DNA from: Sparassis latifolia
Lineage: Eukaryota > Basidiomycota > Agaricomycetes > Polyporales > Sparassidaceae
NCBI GenBank assembly: GCA_018466975.1
Contig: CM031561.1
Span: forward strand, 372,001-436,000
DNA length: 64,000 nucleotides
Reading direction: 5' to 3'
This document shows positions 45,439 to 58,519 of this stretch, one piece after another. Every line of letters starts with the position of its first letter. Position 1 is the stretch's first letter. The notes below the pieces were generated by a model. That model saw only the letters and a list, made by a program, of their open reading frames with translations, was not told where the DNA came from and made no database searches. Position numbers and translations under genes: made by a program.

Positions 45439-48400
45439 TCAGGCCAAGAATCCAACATACTTATTCTTCGTCGCGCACTCGATGTCCAATATGTTAAGAG
45501 GGTAGATGTCTAACACGTTGTGTGGGTAAATGGCGGATCTGAACGAACACAAGTAATTGTCATCGTCACGAATCCGTACAGAAATGACGCACACAAATCA
45601 AAGATCGGATACGTCACACGAAGCTCCACAGGAACGGAGAGGTCTGCGAACCTCGATCCCGTAGTCCACCGCAGCTGAGCTGGGATGACGGATGGATATA
45701 TATCGTTCGAGCTGGCGGAATATGCGGCAGGATCTGAAAGCACCGGTCATTTTATCACACCATATGCACCAAGGAAAACTGATGACATACAGAGAGTGAG
45801 ATGCGGATAGTGAGTGCGCATCATAAGTATCACTGGTATTTTCCATGCGTATCAATGATGCTTGGCTAGCAGCTGGGTAGATCTCGTCCAGATTCCAGGG
45901 GTAGACTGCAGGATCTAAATGGATATTAGAGGAGGCGGCTGTCATTGTCCGTATGAGGCATCACGCACACGGTGTGACCGAAGGATAATCCTTCGGCAAG
46001 CCCGACAGATAGCTAGCGGGGGACAACAGGTTCCCCTTGTGTTCTGAGTCTGCTACACCGAGTTGGCCGGCAGTCTGCCTTGCTGAACTTACGGTCGACA
46101 CCAGGGACGGGATGGCATGTTTAGTTAGTTGCTTACCGAAGTGATTAGCAGGAGACTCTCCGAGTACCCGAGTATCTATATCTAAAAGTTTGTGTAAGAA
46201 CACCGTAAGTTCAATCGTAGAACGTTATATTCGTGCAGAAACAGAAAGTCAGGTACAAACCTTCCCCAATCACCTTATCACCTCCAAAATCATGATTGGC
46301 CTCCAAGGTATACGTTGGGCTGAAGGGATCCACTGCTGGATCTGGCTTCGCCTCGTCAAGATAGATAGGACGAAACAACACCGATATACAGACAGAGCCT
46401 GAGATGCGGATATGCAATCCCGGTCTCCACGGTTAGTTCTACTACGGGATGAGAATGAGCCGCTGGATCTGTCAATATTTCAGTAATGTATCATTCGGAC
46501 GCTGGGTAAGCAGACATGTGGCACGTAGTTACCGGCGCCGTCCCTGGGTCATCCTTCGAGGAAGATGACAGCTGGACCGAATGCCGTTGAGCCCATGGAT
46601 AGATGAAGTCGAGGTTGTAGGGATAGACCAGGGAACCTATGGACAGCAACATCGGACACCATTCAGTCATGCAACGTCACTCGCACAAAGGATCAAACCT
46701 GGATGTCGTATCGAAAAATGGGCGTCAACTGCAAGATAGATTGACTCGTTGCATGGAGCTGCCCCTAGACGAGGGTAGGCTACCTGTGACTGTGCCGATT
46801 CCGTAAGGCCATACATGCAACCACGGAGCAGTCTCCGACATGGCGTCACGAGTCAATGAACCAGAGTCTTCCGTATTTGCGACTATGACAGTCGGGTACA
46901 AGTCGAAAAAGGGAAACACCGCAGGATCTGGATGTAGGTGAAAAATGAAAGAATCAGTGCGATACGTTGAGACTGAGAGAGAGACAAAAGGTTGCTGCGG
47001 ACGCACATAGGTTGAAATACGGGTACCCGTCCGAAGAGCCTGCGGTACTTGGTGCGCTGACTTCGGACGCCGGGACTTCTTCGGCTCCTGTACGACAGGA
47101 ACACGTTGGAAGAGTGTAAACGGCGGGTGGAAGCGCTGGATACAAATCAAAGAACGGATATACCGCAGGAGCTGCATAATCTGGTCAATGTCTTTGGCAC
47201 CGAAGAAAGCGTCAGACATACACCGCCTTAAGTGAGGACACGTCGACGAAGTCCTTGTAGGACTCTGCGTCTTGAGTAGACGCTGCATAAGGCCATACTC
47301 CCTTCCATGGGACAGGCTCCGAAGCGCGAGAAATTGTCAGGAGATCGTTTTGACTCAGATGCCCCGTACCTGTGGGAAAGGGCCATAAATACAGATGAAA
47401 TTAAACTTTGAAGGTCTGTCATACCCTGTACGGAAGTTCCGACTGCACCTTGCGCGTTATAGTATGGCCAGATGTGACTCCAGGTGGATACCTCGATACA
47501 GATGGAATCTACAGGCCACAGGTGATCTGCTTGCGTTGGGCGGAAGACTCTCCCAGCCGTCGATCCATTCAGTAACGCGTTCGCCTGATTCTGGAGACGT
47601 ATTGAGGGGGTCGCTGTGCCATGGAGGGGATGAGGGTTCTAATGAGAGAAAGAGACACTGAGATCGTCGTGGTTAGAGGCGATAAAGGAGTGTCTTCTAG
47701 GACTCGCAGCGCGATATCGGGAGAGGGCAGCCGCGTGGAGGGCGTTGACCAGTGATACTCATCATGATCTGGGGGCCAAACGATGTGCAAGTCGAGGGAG
47801 TAAGAGGTGCATCTTCCAAGGCACGCCACGCGATATCGGGGGAAGGCAGGTGCGTCAACGGTACAGACCATTAGTAGTCGTCGTCATCAGGAGGACCGGG
47901 CGATGTGCAGACGGAGGGACTAAGGGAGCGTCTTCCAGAGCACGCCATGCAATAACGAGCGAGGGTAAACGCGTAGATGGAACCGACCACTGGTAGTCGT
48001 CGTCGGGAGGGTGGGAGGGCTGAATGAGGGATGGGGTAAGGCACGCCGAGCCCTCAAGTCACCAGTCCAGACGAACGGAAGGTGGATACACCCACAACAT
48101 TATAGAGACACTTTCATCACAATCGGGAGGTCCGGCAGACGATATGGACCAGGTATACTCATCTAGATCTAGTTCGGCCTCAGCATCATAACTGGAACTG
48201 GTATTGCGTAGACCATTAAGGGTATTGAGCATATTTGCAGGATCAAGGCCCATCTGCCCTGTTGGAGCAAGCGAGCTTCGAGAAAGAGCTGCCCCAACTC
48301 ACCACGAGTTCACGAGGTTGTCTGTGCTGTTCTTGGGATTGAGAGATTCGACCTCCTGTACAATTGGTGATAGAGCGTGGAAGATGTTTAATTCACCATT

Positions 48401-49263
48401 CGGACTCGGGGGGACAAGAGACGTGGAGCGGCTCTGGCTGCACGAAGCAGGTCCAGTAGAGACAACTTTTTTGGAGCAATGCGAGCCGCTGCCCTCGCCT
48501 GCTGCGTGAGGGAGGACCGATCTAATTGGTCGTCCTGGAGAAACGTCGTCCTGCTATCGCCACGCCACAAAACAGACTGCCGACGGGAATGTGCGACAGA
48601 ATAGGGAACATCTGCCATGTCCTTCCGATATGAAGTAAGCCAAGATATATCATTCCAACGTGCCTTAGACATGTCTATCTCGAACTCAATTCGACCACTG
48701 ATCGATGATCGGCAGCTGCTGGACAAGAACAGTTGGAGATCGAGCCTCAGACAAGTGTCCCCAAAGTAACTGCCAGGATTCGTCTGAAATCCGCGGGGCC
48801 AGAGAGAGTCTGCTTTGGATGGTGCGCAAGTATAGACATAAACCAACAGAGCTCGGCAAGCCATATTCACGGGCTATGGCACTCAACTGCCCTCCCATCT
48901 GTGTCCCACGCTCAGTACAGCCTAGATCACTATCAATCCCGCACTCCTTGTGTAGAACAACGGCGTCAGAAGTCCCTGAGATAATCGGTCGGGGAAACCA
49001 TTTGATAGGGTATGTCCAAGTTGACCATGCTCTCTCGAAAAGGATGACGGAGGTATCACAACGACAAGCCGTTAGGGACCCCTCTGAACCACTCGCTCGC
49101 GAAACTCTCGAGGGCCAGAGCGGATGTAGGTAACAGATGATCCTCTACGGCCAAGGGGAGTAGAAGTCTCTGCTGAGGTAAGAAACGGGGGAGTGTGCAT
49201 TTCATAGTCCGTTGCACTCTGAGGAAGCGGTCTATGACCGGTGTTGTTGAGTAATTGAGACAT
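45439..49263 (-). CDS. Modular YP-repeat protein gene, multi-exon, partly degenerate
   Basis: Minus-strand gene model with uncertain exons. It begins MSQLLNNTGHRPLPQSATDY at 49263, with TPLGRRGSSVTYIRS, and continues through a polar stretch (48900-48390). From 47.5 kb to the stop many short exons begin right after a CAG|ATCC acceptor and encode a repeated module: APAVYPFFDLYPAL (47175), DPAVFPFFDLYPTV (46921), SLVYPYNLDFIYPWA (46632), DPAVDPFSPTYT (46336), DPAVYPWNLDEIYPAA (45912), DPAAYSASSNDIYPSV (45735), AIYPHNVLDIYP (about 45550). A second motif, PW..VWPY, recurs near 46800, 47300 and 47480. Proteins with VYPxFDLYP repeats are common in Agaricomycetes; their function is unknown to me. Stops interrupt some modules, so it may be a pseudogene. 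Confidence 0.5.
47680..48010 (-). repeat. Degenerate minisatellite, about 118-base unit, within the YP-repeat gene
   Basis: Three copies. On the minus strand they encode EYHWSTPSTRLPSPDIALRV, DY*WSVPLTHLPSPDIAWRA and DYQWSVPSTRLPSLVIAWRA, each followed by LEDxPL. Copies lie in different frames and the middle one has a TAA stop, so the repeat has decayed unless introns skip it. Plus-strand landmarks are GTAGTCGTCGTC and TCTTCCA-G-GCACGCCA words at about 118-base spacing. Confidence 0.65.
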
Positions 49264-50233
49264 AGTGGAACCTCGTCCGAGGACGGAACGAATGGAGTGA
49301 TATTTGCTGACTAGTAGCAGTAGCTGATTAGATAACTGTAGCCTAGAGGAACACCGACGATACTAGTAAGACCTTCGTGGATTTACATAGCAGGTGCGCG
49401 GCAGTGGCGCGAGCCTGACAGTGGACGGTAGAACTGCTAAATACGGAAAGTTATTCGTCGACCCTTTCGAAGTGCTGCTTTCCTGCTCCAGCGATGCAGG
49501 TTCTCTGTCTTATATCGTACTGCAATGGAATTCAATCGTATTACTTGCAGAATGGAGCATGTCGAAAATTCTGAGTGTCTAGTGAGTCTTCGGACCGCGC
49601 GTCGCGATCTAATCTTATCTCGACCATTACTCAACGCCACATTGACCTGGCCGCAGTGCTTCCCAGGCTTTAGGGAAGGGCTACCGCGAACCGAGTAGTT
49701 TCAAATTCTCTGGGAGCCGCTCAATACCATTGATAATATGCCATCCAAATCACTCAAAGGGTAGGGTAAGTCTTGTCAAAAACTTGGTAAAATTGTGCAG
49801 GTTGAAGTCGATAGCCAAGGGCTGTGAAATCAGCATAACGTCTGAGGAGATTTGGAGGTGAAAACCTTGTACTTACACGCTAAGATATCTCCCGTGAACA
49901 AACACAACCCAAGGCCGCAGGCTCTCAGATAGGCAACGTTATGAGGACGCGAGCACAGACGATGGAAGGGCTAGTGGTGGCAGGAGGGGCCGTAGTAAGT
50001 GGTAATAAGGCTTCAAGAAGTACTAATGCCACGACACAGCTTACTCAGTTGTGGCATAGTATGGCAGCAGCCTCAAATTCGACTATGCACGCTTTTGCTG
50101 AGCAGTGGCCACAGCTAGCTATTACGGACTCATATTGTGACGGGAAGTACTAAGACTACACTTACAGCAGGGTTACCAACCCACAATACCTAATTACAAC
50201 ACTAGTACTGGGTAAAGATACAGAGACGGGCCG
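49264..50233. other. Intergenic region of about 1 kb
   Basis: Upstream flank of the YP-repeat gene and downstream flank of the WD40 gene. Only short frames; nothing recognised. Confidence 0.45.
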
Positions 50234-52410
50234 TCATTGATATGTGCACTGGGTCGCATTTTCGTTCCCAGTGTTGCCTTCTGCAACTCTGCGGGCAATT
50301 GCGTACTGTAGGAATAGACTGGAGAGGTCCAATCGTCTCGATGAGGCTTCGGTGTTGCGTCGAACAATATCGTCGTGCTTTTCCATGCGGGAAAAAGCAC
50401 TACGACCATGTGCGGGGGCGAACAACTACCGCAGTAGCAAGTACATCAACGTCAATGGTAGGGTACCACAGAAGGTTCTCACCTTCACGGTTGTGTCAAT
50501 CCCACTCACTGCAAGTAACGGAAGGTAGGGATGACCCTCGACCACGTTCACAACACTGCCGTCGCCTTCTAGGATGTCGTGGATTTTTCCTGTGCTTTTG
50601 CACCATACGAAGAAATTTCCATCATCTGAACCGGAGGTTACAAAGTCATCCCGAGGACCTAGAAAATTCACTGCATCGGACAATCACTAAACTGTTTGAA
50701 CACAGACGACACAGTAGCTCGTACCATCTTTCACAGTTTCTACGTTGCATGCACCAGCAAAGCGGGCTCGCGGGAGGATGATAGGTACATTTGAGAACAC
50801 CTCATCTGCTGGGTAGGCCACATCGTCCTCATCGTCGCTTCCGTCTTCCTGGTCTTCTCCAGGACCGGTTAATGGCGATGAAGGCGCATCAGGTATGAGA
50901 CCATGCTCCGTCAATAGCTGCTCTATATCTTCTTCCATCCGGACATCCGTATCGGGGCCCAAGACAGCCTCATGCCGCTCACCGATGATGGTCGATGGGT
51001 TCTGAGCTGGATTTGCATTTGTGTTGGGCAAAACAATAGAGTCGTGTCCAGACTTGGACGACGAATGCGGTTCATCTCGAGTGGAATACAGGTAGACCGC
51101 ATCGCCGCTGTAAGCTGTGGCCTTGTCTATCAACAGAAATATTGAGAATACTCGAGGGTCACTCACACAGGAGAACCTGACGAGGCATCGCTTCAGCAGT
51201 GTACTCATCGAGATGAAAACGGCTTATATGACCTCGTGTCCATTGCTACTCGCCATTTTTGCACCTGTAATATGTTCATGGCCTCTTCTTTCAGCCGGTC
51301 CATGTGCAGCCCTCCCAAAACGTCTAACGCATGTGGTGACGTTGTCAGAGTTGGGGACCATACCCCACTCTTCTTCAAGGAATCGACCTGCATGGCGCCT
51401 ATCAAACAGGTATCCCTATATCTCAGGGATGAAGTGAGAACCACTATGCGAACGGTAGATTTACTCACAAATGGGGACTCTCCTGCAACTATGAATTGAT
51501 AGGGTGTGAGAGGAGACAAAGCTAGTGTACTGAGTTCATGGTCAAGTCTGACCAACGGCGTCGGACATGAACCGGACTGACAGCCATGCGACACTCGCAG
51601 GTCATGCTGGCGAACCGTCCCGTCCTAGTAAACGCGCAGAAGCATCATTCGAAATATCAACGATTCTCGGTTGAGCCTGAAGTGAAGACGATCCGCACCT
51701 CTGAAACAGTCAGAAATAAATCCGGGCTCTCCTCAGTCACGATGCGCTTCACTCGACCACTGTGACATCGCAAAATGCGGATATTAGCTTGACGGGTGGT
51801 AAGTTCTGTTTCGTTGCCGAGGCTGGGTTGCCCTACCGCGGACCCAGCGTCAGATATCCGCACTTGTCCATCACCAGCCACAGTCGCTCTAAAAAGCAGG
51901 ATGAATATGATGGTGCAATTGACACACAATTCACTGCACTCTCACATTCGAGAGGAGTTAGGAAGCATTTGTGCATTAAAAATGTTGGCGCGATGGCCTG
52001 TGTGAATAACGGCATTGCAAACAAAGGGGTACTCCCTGGACGAATCGCTTGGATCTATGCGCCATAGACGTACACTAGAGGGATAAGGACTCAATCAAGG
52101 CTATTGTTGCTGCAGTGATGTTACAGTATACATACGTAGTGTCGTCCCCTCCACTTATCAAAAGCTCTCCGTTATTTGCCCAGGAAAGCGCATTAACACA
52201 CCTAAGCACTATTGTTTGAGAACAATATTCCATGTTGAAGGAGTCAAGAACGTACCCGGTGTGTCCACTTGTAGTGTCTCCCAATACATTCACCCTATCC
52301 AAAGTGTGACAAAGAGACGCGGACAGCAGCCACGATTTTTGCTGACTTGAAAGCGTCGCAGAGGGAAGTGAGCTTGCTAAAGACGGTGCACGCCTACTGG
52401 CCGGATCCAT
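50234..52410 (-). CDS. DCAF6/DCAF8-type WD40-repeat protein
   Basis: WD40 propeller likely to act as a substrate receptor of a CUL4-DDB1 ubiquitin ligase, by similarity to DCAF6/DCAF8. Starts MDPASRRAPSLASSL at 52410. WD blocks: CVNALSWANNGELLISGGDD, then VTVAGDGQVRISD, RILRCHSGRVKRIVTEESPD, LFLTVSEDGT-type, ELSTLALSPLTPYQFIVAGE and SYSGDAVYLYSTRDEP. An acidic insert (EEDIEQLLTEHGLIPDAP, EDGSDDEDDVAYP) separates these from the family's C-terminal signature VNFLGPRDDFVTSGSDDGNF-FVWCK and VNVVEGHPYLPLLAVSGIDT. The last exon ends at 50234 after a basic tail. Many short introns. Order and the C-terminal signature match DCAF8-like proteins well. Confidence 0.82.
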
Positions 52411-52857
52411 GAAGCTAAGACGGAGTAATAGGACACCAGGGTCCGTCTGTCTACGTAGTGCTATCTCCGAGCTTGACTGTGCTGCTGTGCCGTTTGGGAG
52501 ACGGTTGATGCATGTCTCTGCTTGCGTGTGTTATCCGACTCTCCCGGCTAGGAGGGATCCCCGATTGAAGGTCTGTCTGCTCCGGCAGCTGGTGGCGCTC
52601 GCCGCCCTGTACGTAGTATCTGTGCAAGTATGAGAAGAGTCTCACTGCCCGTATATGGGGCTATGAGCTTCGAATGTGCGTCTCATTCCATGGCTCTCAA
52701 GTCTTCCGAGTTTTCACGTACATACTTGATCACATTCATCAAATAGTCGTGTGCCATATTATTATGTAAGACTGAGAACGAGTGTTGGGCGATATGATAC
52801 ATATATAATGAAATGACCAGGTATGCATTGCGTGCGGTGCTTCGGCCCTCTGCTAGC
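52411..52857. other. Intergenic region
   Basis: 447 bases between the WD40 gene start and the stop of the acidic protein gene. AT-rich near 52750-52820. No gene recognised. Confidence 0.45.
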
Positions 52858-54018
52858 TCATGAACCCCTTCCCTGGAAGTTATAACTCACCTGAGCACAG
52901 CGGGGCGGCGAGGGGGGGTGCTCGATCTTCTGGCGCTTGTGAGGGTTCTCGTCTTCATCTTCGTCTTCATCCTCATCCTCGTCCTCAAATGACAGATCCT
53001 CGTTCTCGCTCGCCTTCGATTGAAGGTTCGGAAAGGCAGGCTCCCTGCATACCCTGCGGGCCTCACACGCGAGCATCTCGTAGAGAAAGAGTACCTTGTG
53101 TTGCGTATGCATTGGGTCGCCGTCGTCCGTGTCCTTGGCTACAAGCGCGTGAGGGTCAGTGGAAACGTCACCCACATCTGAGGGGAGCGGTTTGGATTTG
53201 CGGAGGATGCCCCTTCGCGGGTAGACACGAGAATGAATGGCGGGGGGGCTGGGGGAGCGCGACATAGGCAACAGAGGTGTAGGGGGATGGGATACAGGCG
53301 GCAGGACCGTGCACGAGCCGGAGGGTGCATTCTGCTTGCGTTTGCGTTTGCGTTTGCGCGCGTTCTTCTCGTGTTCGTCCCAGGCCGCCTTACGAGAGGC
53401 CCAGAGGATGGAGACAACAAAGCTCCTGCCTATGTTGGGTGACAGGCCCTCTACGCCCATCTCTGCATCTTCAGTTTGTTCCTTGGTTCCCTCTGTGTCT
53501 CCCTCGAACACAGGGAACGTATAGCGGGTAGGTGCGCTGTGATCCAGGGCCATCAAGAATGCTTGGTCTGCGGAAGCGTTCGTTGGGCCACGGTCCTCTG
53601 GCTCTGGCGTTTGTTCTCTGTGATTGGCAGAGAATGCTCGGGATATTGATCCATAGATGTCGTTGGCATCATCCATGACTTCGTGGTCATCATTCATGAC
53701 TTCGCCGTCATCATCTATGACTTCATGGTCATCGTCATCTATCTCATTGTCGGCCACCTCCAAACTCGGTCGGGATGAAGAGCACAAGCCACCATCGCCG
53801 TTTTCTTTGACACCATGTGGCGAGAGAGACATCTGAGAGGAAAAGGTGGTGTTAAGCATGTTCTCAAAATCAAAATCATCATCATAGGTGTGGTCACTGT
53901 CGTGGCCATGATCGTCGTCAGTGGAAAAGGTGAGTGAGCGTGAAAGTGGGCTGGGCCCCGGCGGAGGACGACGACGGCGGCGAGGACTGCAGGCAGTCCC
54001 ACGCATATAAGGGAACAT
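52858..54018 (-). CDS. Acidic, probably nuclear protein of unknown function
   Basis: Single-exon frame of 386 residues; family not recognised. From the N-terminus: MFPYMRGTACSPRRRRRPPP, a FENMLNTTFSSQMSLS segment, and an acidic repeat with three HEV/GEV units (DDDHEVIDDDGEVMNDDHEV). The middle has TRYTFPVFEGDTEG and VVSILWASRKAAWDEHE, then a strong nuclear-localisation-like run KNARKRKRKRKQ. RVYPRRGILRKSK is followed by HKVLFLYEMLACEARRVCRE, a possible helix, then a poly-DE stretch (SFEDEDEDEDEDEDEN) and PHKRQKIE. Predicted mostly disordered. A nuclear role is inferred from composition only. Confidence 0.65.
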   Translation of the reverse strand: MFPYMRGTACSPRRRRRPPPGPSPLSRSLTFSTDDDHGHDSDHTYDDDFDFENMLNTTFSSQMSLSPHGVKENGDGGLCSSSRPSLEVADNEIDDDDHEVIDDDGEVMNDDHEVMDDANDIYGSISRAFSANHREQTPEPEDRGPTNASADQAFLMALDHSAPTRYTFPVFEGDTEGTKEQTEDAEMGVEGLSPNIGRSFVVSILWASRKAAWDEHEKNARKRKRKRKQNAPSGSCTVLPPVSHPPTPLLPMSRSPSPPAIHSRVYPRRGILRKSKPLPSDVGDVSTDPHALVAKDTDDGDPMHTQHKVLFLYEMLACEARRVCREPAFPNLQSKASENEDLSFEDEDEDEDEDEDENPHKRQKIEHPPSPPRCAQVSYNFQGRGS

Positions 54019-54726
54019 AAAAGGGTTAATACAGACAGTAGGCGTGGTGACGAGAGGTGAAGAGATGCGACATGTGTGTTAAGTGTGGAACTCGCTTTTA
54101 AATACATAAGTTAAAGAGGACAATGCCACTGGCTTCGGCGCTTCAACCTATCTGCATTGGTCACGTGGTGGTCATGAAGGAAGTATAACGAATTTCTCGT
54201 GACGCACGCGTCAGGTCTCAAAAACATACAAGATTCGTAGACCAAGAGGATGCAAATGCACAATCTGAACAGCGATATTGGTAAGTGCCTGTTTCCTCAG
54301 TCACTGCGTTTTAGCCGTTCTAGGGGTGTTGCTACGAATAGGTTACATAGATAGAATACATAGGTAGATAGGTAGCAGAAATCGCAATGTAAAGTTAGGC
54401 AGAGTAGCACAGATAACTGATGCTAGCTTATCCCCGTGGCCAGTGCGCATGCTACGTTACGAATCTTGAGGTGGGAGATGCGAGCTACCCAATGTAAGAC
54501 CTGTGGCAAATACACTCTAATGACCAATTTTCCTTGGTCCAATGTCGATTGCTCCTTGTACGACGGTCATTGGCGTGCATGCATCGCAGGTGAAAATGTT
54601 GGACGTTGAACATCTCAAGCCTCAGGACCAACAGCAACGCTCCAAAATGTACACGAGTGAGAATCATCCTATCGAGAGGGGAACTGCGAGGACATGCGAA
54701 ATCCTAAAGACGTATACGCGTATGTA
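54019..54726. other. Intergenic region of 0.7 kb
   Basis: Promoter side of the acidic protein gene and 3' flank of the aspartic protease. Contains a TAGATAGGTAGATAGGTAG tract at about 54350-54375. No gene seen. Confidence 0.45.
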
Positions 54727-56276
<1,550 letters not shown>

Positions 56277-56421
56277 AGTGGTGAAGAGGCAGGAGACGTG
56301 AGGTTTGGGGCTGGGGTGACGTTGGCTCAGTCGCAGCCGTGGGAAGACTGCGTCGGCAAGCGGGCTGTAGCCAGGAAAGGAATTGTGGGGTTGGCTCAGG
56401 CCTTGACAAGTCCTCGACCAC

Positions 56422-58429
56422 ATGTCTGCCATACAGAAGAGCCAAAATTCGTCAGAAATTGACGCATCCAGTCTGAATAATATTGAACGTCTTTTATTGT
56501 CGCAAGCGGTATACCAGTGGGGCTCTGAAGCATGGCCAGACGTGTCCAACCTACTCATGGAGCATCCTATGATCTCTCACCCGAAGGGTTTCTTCTCCCC
56601 ACAGGTGAGTTTGTGCTAATTTGTGCTTGCCAAAGTTGTCCCATTCTAGCAGCGTCTTCTGTAGTTATGTCAGGCTATCTTCTTGCAACTGATGGAAGAA
56701 GCTGGTTTGGAGTGGTGCGTTCGCATGCAAGATATTTTCGCACCCTGTCTCACTCTATGCAAGCCCCGACGCAACAGCTGTTCCTCGGGGTAGGTCTACC
56801 GTCTTATTTATTTGAAACTACATGCTGAACTACCGCCCAGCACCTGTCCTGCGTAAATTAGCGCAGCGCCATTACGCCGTGCGCTTAACGGAACTTCGAG
56901 AACTCATTGCAGCCGAGGAAGTCAAATTCAAGTAAGCAGGAGAGATAACCTGACAGCTACTGATATATCCATCTCAATATTTGAAGGGCTCTCGTCTCGG
57001 AGATCGACGGGCTTCGTGATGGCCAGCCGGACAGCAAGTCTCGTCCAAGAGAAGCTGAAGTTCTGGAAGAAGTAGAACATAACCAAGTCGAAGATTCTCA
57101 GCCGCTTGCACCTCAAGACGAAGCGCCTGCACGCGAAAGCGCGTCTGCCGTGACCTCCGAAGAACACGAAGTGGTGATGAGCATCCACAGTCCTGTACCA
57201 TCGATTCCGGTTAGTTCGATTCGAGCAGCAAGTGATGTTATACTCAACGCGTTTCAGGTTACAGAGTCCAGTATCTCCTGCGATGTTCCGAAAGTTGAAT
57301 CCTCACCTGGTGGAAATGCCAGTTTGCCACTCGCCGAACCTCTTACCGAAGCTCCTTCAGAGACGGAGGCGAAGGACATGTTGGTACGGTATATACGGTT
57401 TACTTTGAACGTCTCTCATCATTCGATATGCAGACGCCACCTGCGGGTCCCGCCGAAGGAACAATGGATACCTCAGCGGACGCTGGAAATGAGACAGAAG
57501 CTGTACCAACAACCGCAACGAAAGAATCTCTTCCCGAGACCGCGGACGAGGGCACAGAGCCAGCTAATGTGAATGATGTAGGCTCAAGTCCAGAAGAACA
57601 CGCTGTGGAAGAGAGTGTGCCATCTCCTCCCGCAGAACCTCCTCTACTTGTTCCAACAGAAGTTTCCACCGCGGAACAACCAAGCCGTCTTACTCCGTTA
57701 CAGGAGATGACTGTAGTGAAGAACGAAGTTGAAACACAGCCCGTAGCCGAAAGTAGTGCCAGTCATACTGAAGGCGAGTATTAACCCCCGGTCCTTGCGG
57801 AGAATGCGCCTAAAATTGTAATCATAGGCAAACGTAAAGCCTCGGAAGTTGGAAATGTGCTGTCCGAGTCCCAGCGGGAGAAGAAACGTGCTCGGGAGGA
57901 TTCCGAACCTTTCGACGACGAAGACTCTGGTAAGACGACCGTTTACTTTCATTTGTCCATCACTTTATCGTCTCGTAGGGCCAAGCACCCGCGTGCGCCG
58001 TCGTGACCGTCAAGTCACAGCAGAGAGCCATACCACTTCAAAACGATTCCAAAATGTCATCGGAATGCTGCATGCACAGATATCTCAGCATCGATATGGC
58101 AATATTTTCCACAACCCGATCAAAAAGTCTGAAGCACCAGACTATCACGACATTGTCAAGAGGCCGATGGACTTAAAGACTATTAAGTCTAGGATTAAGG
58201 ACGGATTGATCTCAACTTCTTTGGAGTTCCAGCGAGACGTCTATCTCATGTTCGCTAACGCTATCATGTATAATCGGCCAGGATCAGAGATCGTGAATAT
58301 GACTGAAGAGGCCAGTCATTTTAACAAATGCTGTGTGCGTTTTCGTCACTTACTGGTGTCTAGATGATGGCCGCAAGCGAGATAAATATTAACACCTTCA
58401 GGCAGACCGAAGGGTTTCATCGGATGTAG
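56422..58429 (+). CDS. BRD8/Bdc1-like bromodomain protein
   Basis: Acetyl-lysine reader resembling BRD8, a subunit of the NuA4/TIP60 histone acetyltransferase. The N-terminal helix motif NIERLLLSQAVYQWGSEAWP-DVSNLL is the part of BRD8-type proteins that resembles a SANT-like fold; then RQRHYAVRLTELRELIAAEE coiled coil, a long acidic, Ser/Thr/Pro-rich linker, a basic SQREKKRAREDSE, and a C-terminal bromodomain: FQNVIGMLHAQISQHRYGNI, FHNPIKKSEAPDYHDIVKRP, MDLKTIKSRIKDG and ANAIMYNRPGSE with the acetyl-lysine Asn. The final intron (GTGCGT..TCTAG, about 58337-58361) adds INTFRQTEGFHRM and a stop at 58427. Start MSAIQKSQNSSEID at 56422. Nuclear. Its stop lies 90 bases from the TRA1 stop. Confidence 0.8.
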
Positions 58430-58519
58430 TCTAATAGCACGTATTCCAGATTGTACATTACATCAAGATGGATACAACACATTTCTTCACAACATCATGC
58501 ACCTCACGTCGCGGCGAAC

